Notes under the pieces: model-generated
Seen by the model: only the letters and a program-made list of their open reading frames with translations
What the model was told of the DNA's origin: nothing
Databases searched by the model: none
Made by a program: the position numbers and the translations under genes
Assembly: GCF_004348265.1 (NCBI RefSeq)
Contig: NZ_SMNT01000020.1
Location: 1 to 58,728, forward strand
Source of the DNA: Methylobacterium segetis
GTDB lineage: Bacteria; Pseudomonadota; Alphaproteobacteria; Rhizobiales; Beijerinckiaceae
Direction: 5' to 3'
Length of the DNA: 58,728 nt
In this document: in pieces, positions 8,075-17,806 of the stretch
How positions within the stretch are numbered: the stretch's first letter is position 1
How the letters are laid out: each line of letters opens with the position of its first letter

Positions 8075-9613
8075 TCAGGCCGCGGCGGCGGGCTGCTCGC
8101 CCCGGCCCCGGTAGGATAGCGCCTCGGCGAGGTGGACGCGCCGTACCTGAACTTCGCCGTCGAGATCGGCGAGCGTGCGCGCGACCCGCAGCGTCCGGTG
8201 GAAGCCCCGGGCCGACAGGCGCATCGTCTCCGCCGCGCCGCGGATCAGCGCGGCGCCATCGGCATCCGGAGCGGCGACGGCCTCGATGACGGGCGCCGGG
8301 CAGGTGGCGTTCGTGGTGGCAGGGGGCAAGCCGCGGGCGGCGTAGCGTACCGACTGGAGGTTCCGCGCGGCGGCGACCCGTGCGGCAACCTCCGCCGAGC
8401 CTTCGGCGGGGTGCGGCAGGATCAGATCCGCCGCCGTGACGGCGGCGACCTCGATGCGCAAGTCGATCCTGTCGAGGAGCGGGCCGGAGATGCGGGCGCC
8501 GTACTGCGCCATGCAGCGCTCGTTGGGGCCTCTCCGGCAGGCATAGCCCGGCTCGAGCCCCTGCCCGCAGCGACAGGGATTCATCGCGGCGACGAGCTGG
8601 AACCGCGCCGGATAGGAGGCCCGGTGGTTGGCCCGCGCGATCATCACCGCGCCGGTCTCCATCGGCTGCCGCAGGGCGTCGAGGGTTTGCGGGTTGAACT
8701 CGGGCAATTCGTCGAGGAACAGCACGCCGCTATGTGCGAGGGAGATCTCCCCCGGCCTCGCTCCGATCCCCCCGCCGACGAGCGCCGCCATCGAGGCGGA
8801 GTGGTGCGGCTGCCGGAACGGGCGACGGTTGGAGAGCGCACCCTCCCGTAACTCGCCCGCCACCGACTGGATCATCGACACGTCGAGGAGTTCGCGGGGC
8901 GTCAGGGGCGGGAGGATCGACGGCAGTCGCGCGGCGAGCATCGACTTGCCGGCGCCCGGAGGCCCGTTCATCAGCAGGTTGTGGCCGCCGGCCGCCGCGA
9001 TCTCGAGGGCGCGCTTGGCGCTCTCCTGCCCCTTGATGTCGCGCAGATCCGGCATCGGGCCGGCCGGCGCCGCGATGGAGGGCTCCGGGCGGGCCATGAT
9101 CTGGCTGCCCTTGAAGTGGTTGGCGAGCTGGATGAGCGAGCGCGGCGCCAGCACGTCGAGGTCACCGCCCGCCCACGCCGCCTCGGACCCTGTCGCGGCG
9201 GGGCAGATCAGGCCCTGGCTGCGCGCGTTCGCGGCCATGGCGGCCGGCAGCACGCCGTTCACCGCGGTGATCGTCCCGTCGAGCGCGAGTTCGCCCAGCA
9301 CGCAGTAGCCGCCCAGCGCGTCGGCCGGCAGCGCGCCGATCGCCGCCATCACGCCGAGGGCGATCGGCAGGTCGTAGTGCGAGCCCTCCTTCGGCAGATC
9401 GGCCGGCGCGAGGTTGACGGTGATGCGCTTGGCCGGGAGCGCGAGGCCGGAGGCGATGAGGGCGCCGCGCACGCGCTCCCGCGATTCGGCAACGGCCTTG
9501 TCGGGAAGGCCGACGACGGTGAAGGAGACGGAGCCGGGAATGATCTGAACCTGCACGTCGACGGCGCGCGCCTCGATCCCCTCGAAAGCGACGGTGGCGA
9601 CGCGGGTGACCAT
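8075..9613 (-). CDS. YifB-family Mg-chelatase-like AAA+ ATPase (ComM-like)
   Basis: This 512-residue protein is a YifB/ComM-family AAA+ ATPase; characterised members act as hexameric branch-migration helicases in natural transformation. Domain order is an N-terminal ChlI-type (Lon-like) domain (VQIIPGSVSFTVVGLPDKAV), an AAA+ core with Walker A GPPGAGKSML and Walker B GVLFLDELPEF, and a C-terminal Mg-chelatase domain (SARGFHRTLRVARTLADLDG). Two cysteine pairs, MNPCRCG and YACRRGPNERC, are typical of the family and may bind a metal. ATG at 9613 (MVTRVATVAFEG) matches the conserved family start; the frame is open further upstream, but that stretch is antisense to the PepSY gene. Confidence 0.94.
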   Translation of the reverse strand: MVTRVATVAFEGIEARAVDVQVQIIPGSVSFTVVGLPDKAVAESRERVRGALIASGLALPAKRITVNLAPADLPKEGSHYDLPIALGVMAAIGALPADALGGYCVLGELALDGTITAVNGVLPAAMAANARSQGLICPAATGSEAAWAGGDLDVLAPRSLIQLANHFKGSQIMARPEPSIAAPAGPMPDLRDIKGQESAKRALEIAAAGGHNLLMNGPPGAGKSMLAARLPSILPPLTPRELLDVSMIQSVAGELREGALSNRRPFRQPHHSASMAALVGGGIGARPGEISLAHSGVLFLDELPEFNPQTLDALRQPMETGAVMIARANHRASYPARFQLVAAMNPCRCGQGLEPGYACRRGPNERCMAQYGARISGPLLDRIDLRIEVAAVTAADLILPHPAEGSAEVAARVAAARNLQSVRYAARGLPPATTNATCPAPVIEAVAAPDADGAALIRGAAETMRLSARGFHRTLRVARTLADLDGEVQVRRVHLAEALSYRGRGEQPAAAA

Positions 9614-9655
9614 GGGCGGGTGTCCTCGGGAAGCGTGACCGAGGGTAGGGATCGT

Positions 9656-9699
9656 TCGTTGCGGACGCAACGAGGGAACCGTGTCGGTCCTCGTTGGTT
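9656..9699 (+). promoter_or_regulatory. EcfG-like promoter with adjacent palindrome
   Basis: GGAAC at 9675-9679 is followed after 16 bases by GGTT (9696-9699), close to the alphaproteobacterial EcfG general-stress consensus GGAAC-N16/17-CGTT. Just upstream lies a perfect inverted repeat TCGTTGC-GGAC-GCAACGA (9656-9673). The expected transcript would start about 25 bases before the PepSY gene ATG. The -10 element lacks the first consensus C. Confidence 0.4.
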
Positions 9700-9730
9700 C
9701 ATCGGCCGCCAACCACGAGAGGAAACCGCC

Positions 9731-9991
9731 ATGCGTCCGATCACCGCCGCCCTCGCCCTTGCCCTCGCGACCGCCGCCTGCGGCGGGGCGCTTGCCGACG
9801 AGAAGCTCCCCCCGGACCAGCAGACCAAGGTCGAGGCCATCCTGAAGCAGGAGGGCTTCACCAAGTGGAAGGAGATCGAACTCGACGACGGCATGATCGA
9901 AGTCGACGACGCGATCGACGCCAACGGCAAGCAGTTCGACCTCAAGCTCGATCCGAAGACCCTGGCGATCGTCAAGCGCGAGGCCGAATGA
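9731..9991 (+). CDS. Small secreted PepSY-domain protein
   Basis: An 86-residue protein with a signal peptide (MRPITAALALALATAACGGALA, cleavage after ALA) and a single PepSY-type domain (PPDQQTKVEAILKQEGFTKW, then EIELDDGMIEVDDAIDANGK and FDLKLDPKTLAIVKRE). PepSY domains are short alpha/beta modules found in periplasmic or extracytoplasmic proteins. A cysteine in TAAC could suggest a lipoprotein, but the -3 residue is threonine, so ordinary cleavage is likelier. The gene is divergent from the YifB gene and has an EcfG-like promoter, which would make it a stress-induced envelope protein. Confidence 0.82.
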   Translation: MRPITAALALALATAACGGALADEKLPPDQQTKVEAILKQEGFTKWKEIELDDGMIEVDDAIDANGKQFDLKLDPKTLAIVKREAE

Positions 9992-10008
9992 GCCTGGGCG
10001 GGCGCGGC

Positions 10009-10037
10009 TTGCGTTCGCGGCGGCGCCCGGCCATATA
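10009..10037 (+). promoter_or_regulatory. Promoter of the SRP RNA gene
   Basis: TTGCGT (10009-10014) and CATATA (10032-10037) are separated by 17 bases, fitting a housekeeping sigma-70 promoter. The predicted start falls about 7 bases downstream, at the first G of the SRP RNA near 10044. Confidence 0.65.
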
Positions 10038-10043
10038 GGCGGC

Positions 10044-10136
10044 GGGAGGTTGGTGAGGGACGTTTCACTCGCCAACCGGGTCAGGTCCGGAAGGAAGCAG
10101 CCCTAACGAGACCGAGCGGGTCTTTGTCAGCCTCCC
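10044..10136 (+). ncRNA. ffs: Signal recognition particle 4.5S RNA
   Basis: A bacterial small-type SRP RNA of about 93 bases. The ends GGGAGG (10044) and CCTCCC (to 10136) pair to close the hairpin. The apical part contains the near-invariant GTCAGGTCCGGAAGGAAGCA (10080-10099) with the GGAA tetraloop, which binds the M domain of Ffh. It lies directly upstream of dnaX, the conserved position in many alphaproteobacteria, and has its own promoter. Confidence 0.96.
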
Positions 10137-10205
10137 ACCCGTTTCCACCGCCGGCGCGTCGCGGCTAAGCCGTGACCGGGCGGTCAGCAGCCCCAGCCAG
10201 ACCGC

Positions 10206-12011
10206 ATGGACGTGAGCACCGGCACGCAGGACGACGAGCCGGGTCTTCCGGGCTTTCCCGCCGCCCCGTCCGCGGCCTCGCCCTACCGGGTGCTCGCCCG
10301 CAAATACCGCCCCCAGACCTTCGACGACCTGATCGGCCAGGGCGCCATGGTGCGCACCCTCGCCAACGCCTTCGCGGCCAAGCGCATCCCGCAGGCCTGG
10401 ATGCTGACGGGCGTGCGCGGTGTCGGCAAGACCACGACGGCCCGCATCCTCGCCCGCGGCCTGAACTACGCCCGATCCGGCGAGCCGGAGGCCGGCCCGA
10501 CCATCACGATGCCGGGTCTCGGGCTGCATTGCCAAGCCATCATGGAATCCCGGCACATGGACGTGCTGGAGATGGATGCCGCCTCGCATACGGGCATCGA
10601 CGACGTGCGCGGCATCATCGACGGCATCCGCTACGCGCCGGTCTCCGCCCGCTACAAGGTCTACATCGTGGACGAGGTCCACATGCTCTCCGAGAAGGCG
10701 TTCAACGCCTTCCTGAAGACGCTGGAGGAGCCGCCGCCCCACGCCAAGTTCGTGTTCGCCACGACCGAGATCCGCAAGGTCCCGGTCACGATCCTGTCCC
10801 GCTGCCAGCGCTTCGACCTGCGCCGCGTCGAGGCCGAGACCCTGTCGGCCCATCTCGCCCGCATCTGCGAGGCCGAGGGCGTGGGCGCGGAGGTCGAGGC
10901 GCTCGCCGCCATCACCCGGGCGGCGGAGGGCTCGGTCCGTGACGCACTCTCCCTTCTCGATCAGGCGATCGCGCACGGAGCCGGCACCGTGACCGCGGCG
11001 AGCGTGCGCGACATGCTCGGCCTCGCCGATCGCGGGCGCATCGTCGACCTGTTCGAGGCGGTGATGCGCGGCGACATCCCCGCCACCTTCGCCGAACTGC
11101 GCGGCCAGTACGAGGCGGGCGCCGACCCCTCCGTCGTGCTCTCCGATCTCGCCGGCTTCACGCACCTCGTCACCCGCCTGAAGCTGGTGCCGGAGGAAGC
11201 CGGCGCCGACCCGACCCTCAGCGAGGTCGAGCGAAGCCGCGGTGCCCAGTTCGCGGGCAAGCTCTCGGTGCGGGCGCTGTCGCGGGCCTGGCAGATCCTG
11301 CTCAAGGCCGTCCCCGAGGTGCAGGCTGCGAGCCGGCCGCTCGCCGCTGCCGAGATGGCGCTCGTGCGCCTCGCCTACGCGGCGGACCTGCCGACCCCGG
11401 ACGAAGCCCTGCGCCAGCTCCGGTCGACAGAGGCCGGCCGCGGCGAGCCGCCGGCCCAGCCGGCAACTGCCCCGCCCGCTCCCGCCCCGACTTTCGCGCA
11501 GGCGGTCGGCGCCGAGACCGCAACGCGCCCGGCGCTCGCGGCGGCGCCCGCGCCCTCCGCGCAGCCCGGTCCCCGGCTCGCCCGATTCGAGGACGTGGTG
11601 GCGTTCGCCGGCGAGCGCCGGGAGATCGCCCTCCAGATCGCCCTGCAGCGCGACGTCCACCTCGTCCGCTTCGAGGAGGGCCGGATCGAGTTCCGCCTCG
11701 CGGAGGGCGGGCGCCAGACCATCGCCAACGATCTCGCCCGCGCCCTCGACGCCTGGACGGGGCGCCGGTGGATCGTCGCGCTCTCCAAGGATGCGGGGGC
11801 GCCGACGCTGGACGCGCGCGCCAAGGCAGCCACCGAGACGCGGCACCAGAACGCTGCGGCCCACCCGCTCGTGCGCGAGGTCCTGTCCCGGTTTCCCGGC
11901 GCCCAGATCGTCGACGTGCGCGAGAAGGCGCAGGAGGAGGCCGCGACGGCCGAGGCCGAGATCCTCGGGGTCGAGGATGCCGCGCAGGCCGAAGGCGACG
12001 ACGAGCCGTAG
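10206..12011 (+). CDS. dnaX: DNA polymerase III subunits gamma/tau
   Basis: DnaX is the clamp-loader ATPase and tau scaffold of the replisome. The 601-residue protein shows the AAA+ core near residues 28-250: RKYRPQTFDDLIGQ, Walker A GVRGVGKTTTARILARGLNY, Walker B VYIVDEVHML, SRC motif TILSRCQRFDLRR. The zinc-binding Cys cluster of E. coli DnaX is reduced to a single Cys (GLHCQAIMESRH), which I believe is usual in this bacterial group. A proline/alanine-rich linker at about residues 415-455 separates the C-terminal tau domain. It precedes ybaB, as in most bacteria. No A-rich slippery sequence was noticed. Confidence 0.96.
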   Translation: MDVSTGTQDDEPGLPGFPAAPSAASPYRVLARKYRPQTFDDLIGQGAMVRTLANAFAAKRIPQAWMLTGVRGVGKTTTARILARGLNYARSGEPEAGPTITMPGLGLHCQAIMESRHMDVLEMDAASHTGIDDVRGIIDGIRYAPVSARYKVYIVDEVHMLSEKAFNAFLKTLEEPPPHAKFVFATTEIRKVPVTILSRCQRFDLRRVEAETLSAHLARICEAEGVGAEVEALAAITRAAEGSVRDALSLLDQAIAHGAGTVTAASVRDMLGLADRGRIVDLFEAVMRGDIPATFAELRGQYEAGADPSVVLSDLAGFTHLVTRLKLVPEEAGADPTLSEVERSRGAQFAGKLSVRALSRAWQILLKAVPEVQAASRPLAAAEMALVRLAYAADLPTPDEALRQLRSTEAGRGEPPAQPATAPPAPAPTFAQAVGAETATRPALAAAPAPSAQPGPRLARFEDVVAFAGERREIALQIALQRDVHLVRFEEGRIEFRLAEGGRQTIANDLARALDAWTGRRWIVALSKDAGAPTLDARAKAATETRHQNAAAHPLVREVLSRFPGAQIVDVREKAQEEAATAEAEILGVEDAAQAEGDDEP

Positions 12012-12071
12012 CGCTCGGGGACCGACCTGCCTACATCACCCCTGACCGCCACTCGAACCGGGACCGATCCG

Positions 12072-12395
12072 ATGCGCGACCTGATGGGCATCATGAAGCA
12101 GGCTCAGGCCATGCAGGAGAAGATGGCCAACCTGCAGACCGAGCTCGACGCGGTCGAGGTCTCGGGGGCCTCCGGCGGCGGCGCCGTCCGGGTAACGATG
12201 ACGGCGAAGGGCCTCGTCAAGGGCGTGTCGATCGACCCGACGCTGATGGTCGCCGACGAGCGCGAGATCCTGGAAGACCTCGTCGTCGCCGCCGTCAACG
12301 ACGCCCGCGGCAAGGCCGAGCAGACCGCGCAGGAGCGGATGGCCGAGCTGACCAAGGGCCTGCCCCTGCCGCCCGGCATGAAGCTGCCCTTCTGA
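12072..12395 (+). CDS. ybaB: YbaB/EbfC nucleoid-associated protein
   Basis: A 107-residue DNA-binding protein of the YbaB/EbfC family, a small dimeric nucleoid-associated protein usually encoded between dnaX and recR. The N-terminal helix (DLMGIMKQAQAMQEKMANLQ) and the core SGGGAVRVTMTAKGLVKGVS and LEDLVVAAVNDARGKAEQ are typical. It is 60 bases after dnaX and likely co-transcribed. Here recR does not follow directly; it lies 4 kb downstream beyond a kinase and pckA. Confidence 0.95.
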   Translation: MRDLMGIMKQAQAMQEKMANLQTELDAVEVSGASGGGAVRVTMTAKGLVKGVSIDPTLMVADEREILEDLVVAAVNDARGKAEQTAQERMAELTKGLPLPPGMKLPF

Positions 12396-12483
12396 GCGGG
12401 GACGCCTTGGGCCGCCTACGGCCCGGTTTGGTACGACGTCCCGTTCCGGCGGATAGTTCGGCCTGATTTCCGCTGATTCGGTC

Positions 12484-14397
12484 ATGTCCGACGCCCGCCT
12501 CTCTTCTCCGAAATCCGGCGCGGGCCCCGTCCTCGGCCACGCGCGGCCGTTCAGCGTCGCGCCGCTCATCGCGGGCTTCCTGCTTCTCGTCGCGGTCGTC
12601 GCGGCGACCGGCGGCCTGATCGCCATGCAGCGCGGCAACGTTGCCGACACCCGCCGGACGGTCGAGCTGCGGGCCTCGGTGCTGCGTCTCTTCTCGATGC
12701 TGCAGGACGTGGAGACGAGCCAGCGCGGCTATCTCCTGACGGGCGAGGACGCCTATCTCGGCCCCTTCAACGAAGCGCAAGCGCAGATCACCACGGCCCT
12801 CGACCGGATCGCGGACGGGACGATGGAGGAGCCGGATTTCGGCGCGGCGCTTACCGAATTGCGCACCGTCACCGCGGACAAGTTCGCCGAGCTGAGGCGC
12901 ACGATCGATCTGCGCCGCTCCGGCGAGACCGAGACGAGCCTCTCCGTGGTCCGCTCCGGCGAGGGCAAGCGTCTGATGGATCGCGCGCGCAGGATCATCG
13001 AGCGCCTCGAGACGGAGGTCGACGCCCGCCTGCGCAGCCGCCAGGACGGCGCGGCGCGCACTGCACGCTTCCTTCAGGTGGCGATCGCGGCCGCCGTGCT
13101 GCTGGCGGTGTCGCTCGCCGCCTACGCCCTGTTCGACGCGGCCGCCCGCAACCGGCGCATCGCCGCCGCCCACGGGGAACTGGCGAAGGCGCACGAGGCC
13201 CTCCTGCGCATCTCGGCCGAGCGAGCGCGGCTCGAGGAGCAGTTGCGCCAGTCCCAGAAGATGGAGGCGATGGGGCAGTTGACCGGGGGCCTCGCCCACG
13301 ACTTCAACAACATGCTCGCCATCATCATGGGCAACCTCAACCTGCTGAAGCGCCGGATCGAGCGCGGCGAGGGCCGGCTCGACAGCTACGTGCAGCAGGC
13401 GCTGGAGGGCGGGGCGCGGGCGGCGACGCTGACGCACCGTCTCCTCGCCTTCGCCCGGAAACAGCCGCTCAGCCCCGAGCCCATCGACGGCAACCGCCTC
13501 GTGCCCGCCATGTCCGAATTGCTGCGCCGGACGCTCGGTGAGCGCGTGCGCGTCGAGACCGTGCTCGCGGGCGGCCTCTGGCCGACGAAGGTCGATGCCA
13601 ATCAGCTCGAGAGCGCCCTGCTCAACCTCGCGGTGAATGCGCGCGACGCCATGCCGGAGGGCGGGCGCCTGACGATCGAGACGGCCAACGCACATCTCGA
13701 CGACGCCTACGCGGAGGCGCATCCGGGAATTCCGGCCGGCCAGTACGTGTTGATCGCGGTCACCGATACGGGGGCGGGCATGAGCCCCGAGGTGGCCGCG
13801 CGGGCCTTCGATCCGTTCTTCACGACGAAAGCGGTCGGTCAGGGCACGGGCCTGGGCCTGAGCCAGGTCTACGGGTTCGTGCGGCAATCCGGCGGCCACG
13901 TGAAGATCTATTCGGAGGCCGGTAGCGGCACGTCGGTGAAGATCTACCTGCCGCGCCTCGTCGCCGCCGAGGTCGCGGCGTCCGACGCCAGCCTCCGCGA
14001 CATCCCGGTTCCGGAGGGTGATCCGCGCCACATCATCCTCGTGGTCGAGGATGAGGACGGGGTTCGCCGGATGGCGGTCGAGGCGCTGCGCGACCTCAGC
14101 TACACGGTGATCCACGCCACGGGCGGCGCCCACGCCCTGCGCCTTCTGGAGGAGCACCCGGAAGTGTCGCTTCTCTTCACCGACGTCGTGATGCCGGAGA
14201 TGAGCGGCAAGGAACTGGCGGACGCCGCGCGCCTGCGGCGCCCGGACCTGCGCGTCCTCTACACGACGGGCTACACCCGCAACGCGATCGTCCACAACGG
14301 CGTCGTGGATGCGGATGTCCAGCTTCTCGGCAAACCCTACACGCTGGAGCAACTCGCCCGGAAGGTCCGGCAGGTGATCGCCGCGCAGGCGGCGTGA
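12484..14397 (+). CDS. CHASE3 hybrid sensor histidine kinase with receiver domain
   Basis: A 637-residue inner-membrane hybrid kinase. Two membrane segments (about residues 29-49 and 198-219) flank a periplasmic CHASE3 domain with the hallmark [13 protein letters not shown]. Then come a coiled coil, a HisKA box with phospho-acceptor H272 ([11 protein letters not shown]), a HATPase_c domain (N box [15 protein letters not shown]1 DTGAGM, G2 [12 protein letters not shown]), and a C-terminal receiver with phospho-acceptor near D567 ([13 protein letters not shown]) and the conserved K in LGKPY. All catalytic residues look intact. No output regulator is adjacent, so the partner is unknown. It splits ybaB from recR. 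Confidence 0.93.
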   Translation: MSDARLSSPKSGAGPVLGHARPFSVAPLIAGFLLLVAVVAATGGLIAMQRGNVADTRRTVELRASVLRLFSMLQDVETSQRGYLLTGEDAYLGPFNEAQAQITTALDRIADGTMEEPDFGAALTELRTVTADKFAELRRTIDLRRSGETETSLSVVRSGEGKRLMDRARRIIERLETEVDARLRSRQDGAARTARFLQVAIAAAVLLAVSLAAYALFDAAARNRRIAAAHGELAKAHEALLRISAERARLEEQLRQSQKMEAMGQLTGGLAHDFNNMLAIIMGNLNLLKRRIERGEGRLDSYVQQALEGGARAATLTHRLLAFARKQPLSPEPIDGNRLVPAMSELLRRTLGERVRVETVLAGGLWPTKVDANQLESALLNLAVNARDAMPEGGRLTIETANAHLDDAYAEAHPGIPAGQYVLIAVTDTGAGMSPEVAARAFDPFFTTKAVGQGTGLGLSQVYGFVRQSGGHVKIYSEAGSGTSVKIYLPRLVAAEVAASDASLRDIPVPEGDPRHIILVVEDEDGVRRMAVEALRDLSYTVIHATGGAHALRLLEEHPEVSLLFTDVVMPEMSGKELADAARLRRPDLRVLYTTGYTRNAIVHNGVVDADVQLLGKPYTLEQLARKVRQVIAAQAA

Positions 14398-14409
14398 GCG
14401 CGAGCGCCC

Positions 14410-14427
14410 CCTCCCCGTGAGGGGAGG
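14410..14427. terminator. Bidirectional hairpin between convergent genes
   Basis: A perfect 7-base stem CCTCCCC / GGGGAGG with a GTGA loop sits between the convergent ends of the hybrid kinase and pckA. There is no T run, but the position suits transcription termination in both directions. Confidence 0.55.
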
Positions 14428-14451
14428 AGAGCGCCGTGGCGGATCCGGGCC

Positions 14452-16071
14452 TCAGGCCGCGATCGCCTGATTCGTCGGCTCGGCCGCCTTCACGTCGGGC
14501 TCCACATGCGCCTCGAAGCGCTTAAAGTTCTCGCGGAACATCGCGACGAGCCGCGCCGCGGTCTCGGCGAAGGCGGTCTTGTTGTTCCAGGTCTTGACGG
14601 GCTCCAGCACGTGGGGCTCGACGCCCGCAACCTCGACCGGCACCGCGAAGCCGAAATACGGATCGCGGCGGAACTGGCCTTGGCCGAGCGAGCCGTCGAG
14701 GGCCGCCGCCAGCAGCCGCCGGGTGACGCGGATCGGCATGCGCCGGCCGGTGCCGACGCCGCCGCCCGTCCAGCCCGTGTTGACGAGCCAGCAATCGACC
14801 TGATGCTCGGCGATGAGGTCGCGCAGCAGGTTGCCGTAGGTGCTCGGGTGGCGCGGCATGAAGGGCGCGCCGAAGCAGGTGGAGAAGGTCGCCTCCGGTG
14901 CCGTCAGGCCCCGCTCGGTCCCCGCCACCTTCGCCGTGTAGCCCGACAGGAAGTGGTACATCGCCTCCGCGCCCGAGAGCTTGGCGATCGGCGGCATCAC
15001 GCCGAACGCGTCGCAGGTCAGCATCACGATGTTCTTCGGATGGCTGGCCCGGCCGGTGGCGCTCGCATTCGCGATGAAATCGAGCGGGTAGGCGCAGCGG
15101 GTGTTCTCGGTCAGCGAGGCGTCGTCGAAATCCGGCACCCGGGTCTCGGGGTCGATCACGACGTTCTCCATCACCGTGCCGAAGCGCTCGGTGGTGGCGT
15201 AGATCTCGGGCTCGGCATTGCGCGAGAGCCGGATCGTCTTCGCGTAGCAGCCGCCCTCGAAGTTGAAGATCCCCTCTGGGCTCCAGCCGTGCTCGTCGTC
15301 GCCGAGCAGCATCCGCGAGGAATCGTTCGAGAGCGTCGTCTTGCCGGTGCCGGACAGGCCGAAGAACAGGGCCGACCCACCCTCCGCGTCGAGGGCGGCA
15401 TTGGCCGAGCAATGCATCGGCATGACGCCCTTCTTGGGCAGGATGTAGTTGAGATAGGTGAAGACCGACTTCTTCATCTCGCCCGCATAGGCCGAGCCGC
15501 CGATCAGCACGATCTTCCGGCTGAAGTCGATCGCGATCACCGTCTTCGAGCGGCAGCCGTGCCGGGCCGGGTCGGCCTGGAAGCTCGGCAGATCGATGAT
15601 CGTGAGGTCGGGCACGTAGGCGGCGAGATCCTCCCGATCGGGCCGGATCAGCAGGTTGCGGATGAAGAGGGAGTGCCAGGCGAGTTCCGTGAAGACGCGC
15701 GCCTTGACCCGATGGGCGGGGTCGGCGCCGCCATAGAGGTCCTGCGCGAACAGCTCCCGCCCTTCCGCGTGCTTCAGGAAGTCGCCGAGCAGCGTCTCGA
15801 ACTGGTCGGGCGTGATGGCGCCGTTGTTCTCCCACCAGATCTCGGTCTCGGTGGAGGCGTCCCGCACCACGAACTTGTCCTTGGGCGAGCGGCCAGTATG
15901 GCTGCCGGTCGTCGCGACGAAGGCGCCGCCGCGGGCGAGCTTGCCCTCGCGGCGGGCGAGCGCCTCCTCGTAGAGGCGTGGCGCCTCCAGGTTCCAGTGG
16001 ACGGCCTTGAGGTTCCTCAGGCCGATCGCCTCGGCGCCGTGGCCCGCGTTGAAGTCACCGATATGGGTCAA
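14452..16071 (-). CDS. pckA: Phosphoenolpyruvate carboxykinase (ATP)
   Basis: PckA converts oxaloacetate and ATP to phosphoenolpyruvate, CO2 and ADP, the entry to gluconeogenesis. Motifs seen: TGRSPKDKF, the kinase-1a P-loop [13 protein letters not shown], the metal-binding GDDEHGW, and CYAKTI. The frame is open to an ATG at 16119, but TTG at 16071 is better: it follows a GGGAG Shine-Dalgarno by 8 bases and starts the protein just before [15 protein letters not shown], the conserved beginning, giving 539 residues, the usual length. It is divergent from recR. Confidence 0.95.
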   Translation of the reverse strand: MTHIGDFNAGHGAEAIGLRNLKAVHWNLEAPRLYEEALARREGKLARGGAFVATTGSHTGRSPKDKFVVRDASTETEIWWENNGAITPDQFETLLGDFLKHAEGRELFAQDLYGGADPAHRVKARVFTELAWHSLFIRNLLIRPDREDLAAYVPDLTIIDLPSFQADPARHGCRSKTVIAIDFSRKIVLIGGSAYAGEMKKSVFTYLNYILPKKGVMPMHCSANAALDAEGGSALFFGLSGTGKTTLSNDSSRMLLGDDEHGWSPEGIFNFEGGCYAKTIRLSRNAEPEIYATTERFGTVMENVVIDPETRVPDFDDASLTENTRCAYPLDFIANASATGRASHPKNIVMLTCDAFGVMPPIAKLSGAEAMYHFLSGYTAKVAGTERGLTAPEATFSTCFGAPFMPRHPSTYGNLLRDLIAEHQVDCWLVNTGWTGGGVGTGRRMPIRVTRRLLAAALDGSLGQGQFRRDPYFGFAVPVEVAGVEPHVLEPVKTWNNKTAFAETAARLVAMFRENFKRFEAHVEPDVKAAEPTNQAIAA

Positions 16072-16483
16072 GAGCGTGTCTCCCGGGCACCTGATCGCGC
16101 CGTGTTCATCCTTCGGCATCGGTGCGATGCCGGGCCTCGCGAGGTGACGTCCATGCGGTCGTTCAGGCCCGCCGCACGCTGGTTCACCGCCTCTCGCTTC
16201 AAATCAATGTCGATAGGTCGAGAAGCTTTCCCGTCAATCAGACTTGCGTACGATGTCGAGACTGCGCGCTAGGATTGTCAGTCGAGATCAATCTTGGCGT
16301 GTCTCGAATGTCCGGTGGATGAACGGGTGCCGGGAGCGGCCCAAGGACGCGCGGACGGGAAAAGCCGCCCCGCAATCCCCATCTTCATCACGGGCGAACC
16401 CGATTCCCCGCCGGGCATTTGCCCGCTATGCCCTGCCGGTCACGCCCGGACGCGCCCGCGTCCGATCAGCCCATGGACGCCTG
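16072..16483. other. Divergent pckA/recR intergenic region with GTCGA repeats
   Basis: About 410 bases without a convincing gene. The pentamer GTCGA occurs at 16209, 16217, 16255 and 16281; three copies extend to GTCGAGA and a fourth TCGAGA is inverted at 16302-16307. They may be binding sites for a regulator of pckA or recR, but spacing is irregular (8, 38, 26). No obvious -35/-10 pair was identified on either strand. Confidence 0.35.
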
Positions 16484-17089
16484 ATGCCCCAAGCCGTCGC
16501 CGGTCCCGAGATCGAGCGCCTGATCCAGCTTCTCGCCCGGATGCCGGGTCTCGGCCCCCGTTCGGCGCGCCGTGCGGCGCTGCAGTTGATCAAGAAGCGG
16601 GACACGCTGCTGGGCCCCCTCTCTGAGGCCATGCGGATCGCGGCCGAGCGCATCGTGGTCTGCCACGAATGCGGGAACGTCGACACGAGCGAGCCCTGCA
16701 CGATCTGCCGTGACGCGACCCGCGACCCGACGACATTCGTGGTGGTCGAGGATGTCTCGGATCTCTGGGCGCTGGAGCGCTCGGGCGCCGTACAGGCGCG
16801 CTACCACGTGCTCGGCGGCGTGCTCTCGGCCCTCGATGGCGTGCGTCCCGAGCACCTCAACATCGCGCGCCTCGTGGAGCGCGCGAGCGACCCGGCGGTG
16901 AAGGAGATCATCCTGGCGCTCAACGCCACGGTCGATGGCCAGACCACGGCCCATTACGTGACCGAATCGCTCGCTCATCTCGGCCTGACGATCACCCGGC
17001 TGGCGCATGGCGTGCCGGTCGGCGGCGAGCTCGACTACCTCGACGAGGGTACGCTCTCGGCCGCCATCCGCAGCCGGACGGCGTTCTAA
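16484..17089 (+). CDS. recR: Recombination protein RecR
   Basis: RecR acts with RecF and RecO to load RecA at single-strand gaps. The 201-residue length is normal. It has the N-terminal helix-hairpin-helix ([20 protein letters not shown]), a C4 zinc finger ([16 protein letters not shown]), a Toprim domain ([18 protein letters not shown]) and the C-terminal [17 protein letters not shown] motif. The frame continues upstream, but [15 protein letters not shown] is the conserved family start. It ends 4 bases from the convergent GAF gene. Confidence 0.96.
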   Translation: MPQAVAGPEIERLIQLLARMPGLGPRSARRAALQLIKKRDTLLGPLSEAMRIAAERIVVCHECGNVDTSEPCTICRDATRDPTTFVVVEDVSDLWALERSGAVQARYHVLGGVLSALDGVRPEHLNIARLVERASDPAVKEIILALNATVDGQTTAHYVTESLAHLGLTITRLAHGVPVGGELDYLDEGTLSAAIRSRTAF

Positions 17090-17093
17090 GCCC

Positions 17094-17603
17094 TCAGTGC
17101 AGGCAAAGGGTGCGCAGGTTGCCCTCGATCAGGTCGCGCATCAGGGCCATCACGTCGCGCTGCTGGTCGGTGTAGTCCCTCTCAGTCCGGTCGAGGACGC
17201 AGAGCGTGCCGAACAGGCTGCCGTCCGGCCAGCGGATCGGGTAGCCGAGATAGGTGAGCAGGCCGTGCCGCTCGAAGCAGGGATTGCCTGCCCAGGAGCG
17301 GATGTCGGCATGGGCATTGCGCACGTAGAGATGCGTGCCCTGGCCCAGCACCGTCTCGCAGTAGATGCCGGAATCCTTGAGCAGGGTGCGCTCGCCGATC
17401 ACGTGCGGGTTCCGGGAATCGTCGTTGGCGGCGATCACTTCGATCTCGGGACCGATCATGCGCATGATCAGGCCGACCGGCACGTCGAGGCGCCGCGCAA
17501 CCTCGTTGACGATGTACTGCCAGCTTTCGATGACCTCTTCCGGGACCTCGGGCTTGGCCGCCCGCGGGGTCGACGCGTCGGCGTCGAGACCCTGCTCCAC
17601 CAT
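17094..17603 (-). CDS. GAF domain-containing protein
   Basis: A 169-residue stand-alone GAF domain protein, a small-ligand or redox sensor fold. Core segments are VARRLDVPVGLIMRM, DSGIYCETVLGQGTHLYVRN and YLGYPIRWPDGSLFGTLCVLD, all typical. The conserved Cys in GIYCETV and GTLCVLD could bind a ligand, but nothing shows which one. No output domain is attached. The ATG at 17603 is preceded by a strong AAGGGGGAAC ribosome-binding site, which decides the start over an in-frame ATG at 17714. Confidence 0.9.
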   Translation of the reverse strand: MVEQGLDADASTPRAAKPEVPEEVIESWQYIVNEVARRLDVPVGLIMRMIGPEIEVIAANDDSRNPHVIGERTLLKDSGIYCETVLGQGTHLYVRNAHADIRSWAGNPCFERHGLLTYLGYPIRWPDGSLFGTLCVLDRTERDYTDQQRDVMALMRDLIEGNLRTLCLH

Positions 17604-17806
17604 GTCGTTCCCCCTTCGGTGTCCGGCGGCGTACTTAGGGCGGCGGCCGGGAGAGTGCAATCTGAGGTAGATTGGACGTGGTCGGGAAAGGCCGGTGTGG
17701 AACGGGGGCCGCAAGAGCCGGGCGAATTGACCGGCCCCGTCCCACCCCTTATCTGCGAAAATCCTTCGGGCGCCGCGGTTTGGCGCCGTGCTCCCGGGTC
17801 CCCACC

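Noticed and set aside
10065..14352. Long minus-strand open frames opposite dnaX and the hybrid kinase
   Set aside because: They mirror well-supported genes and encode repetitive Gly/Arg/Ala text with no conserved domain.
14506..16272. 588-codon plus-strand frame opposite pckA
   Set aside because: Antisense shadow of pckA with Arg/Gly/Val-rich composition.
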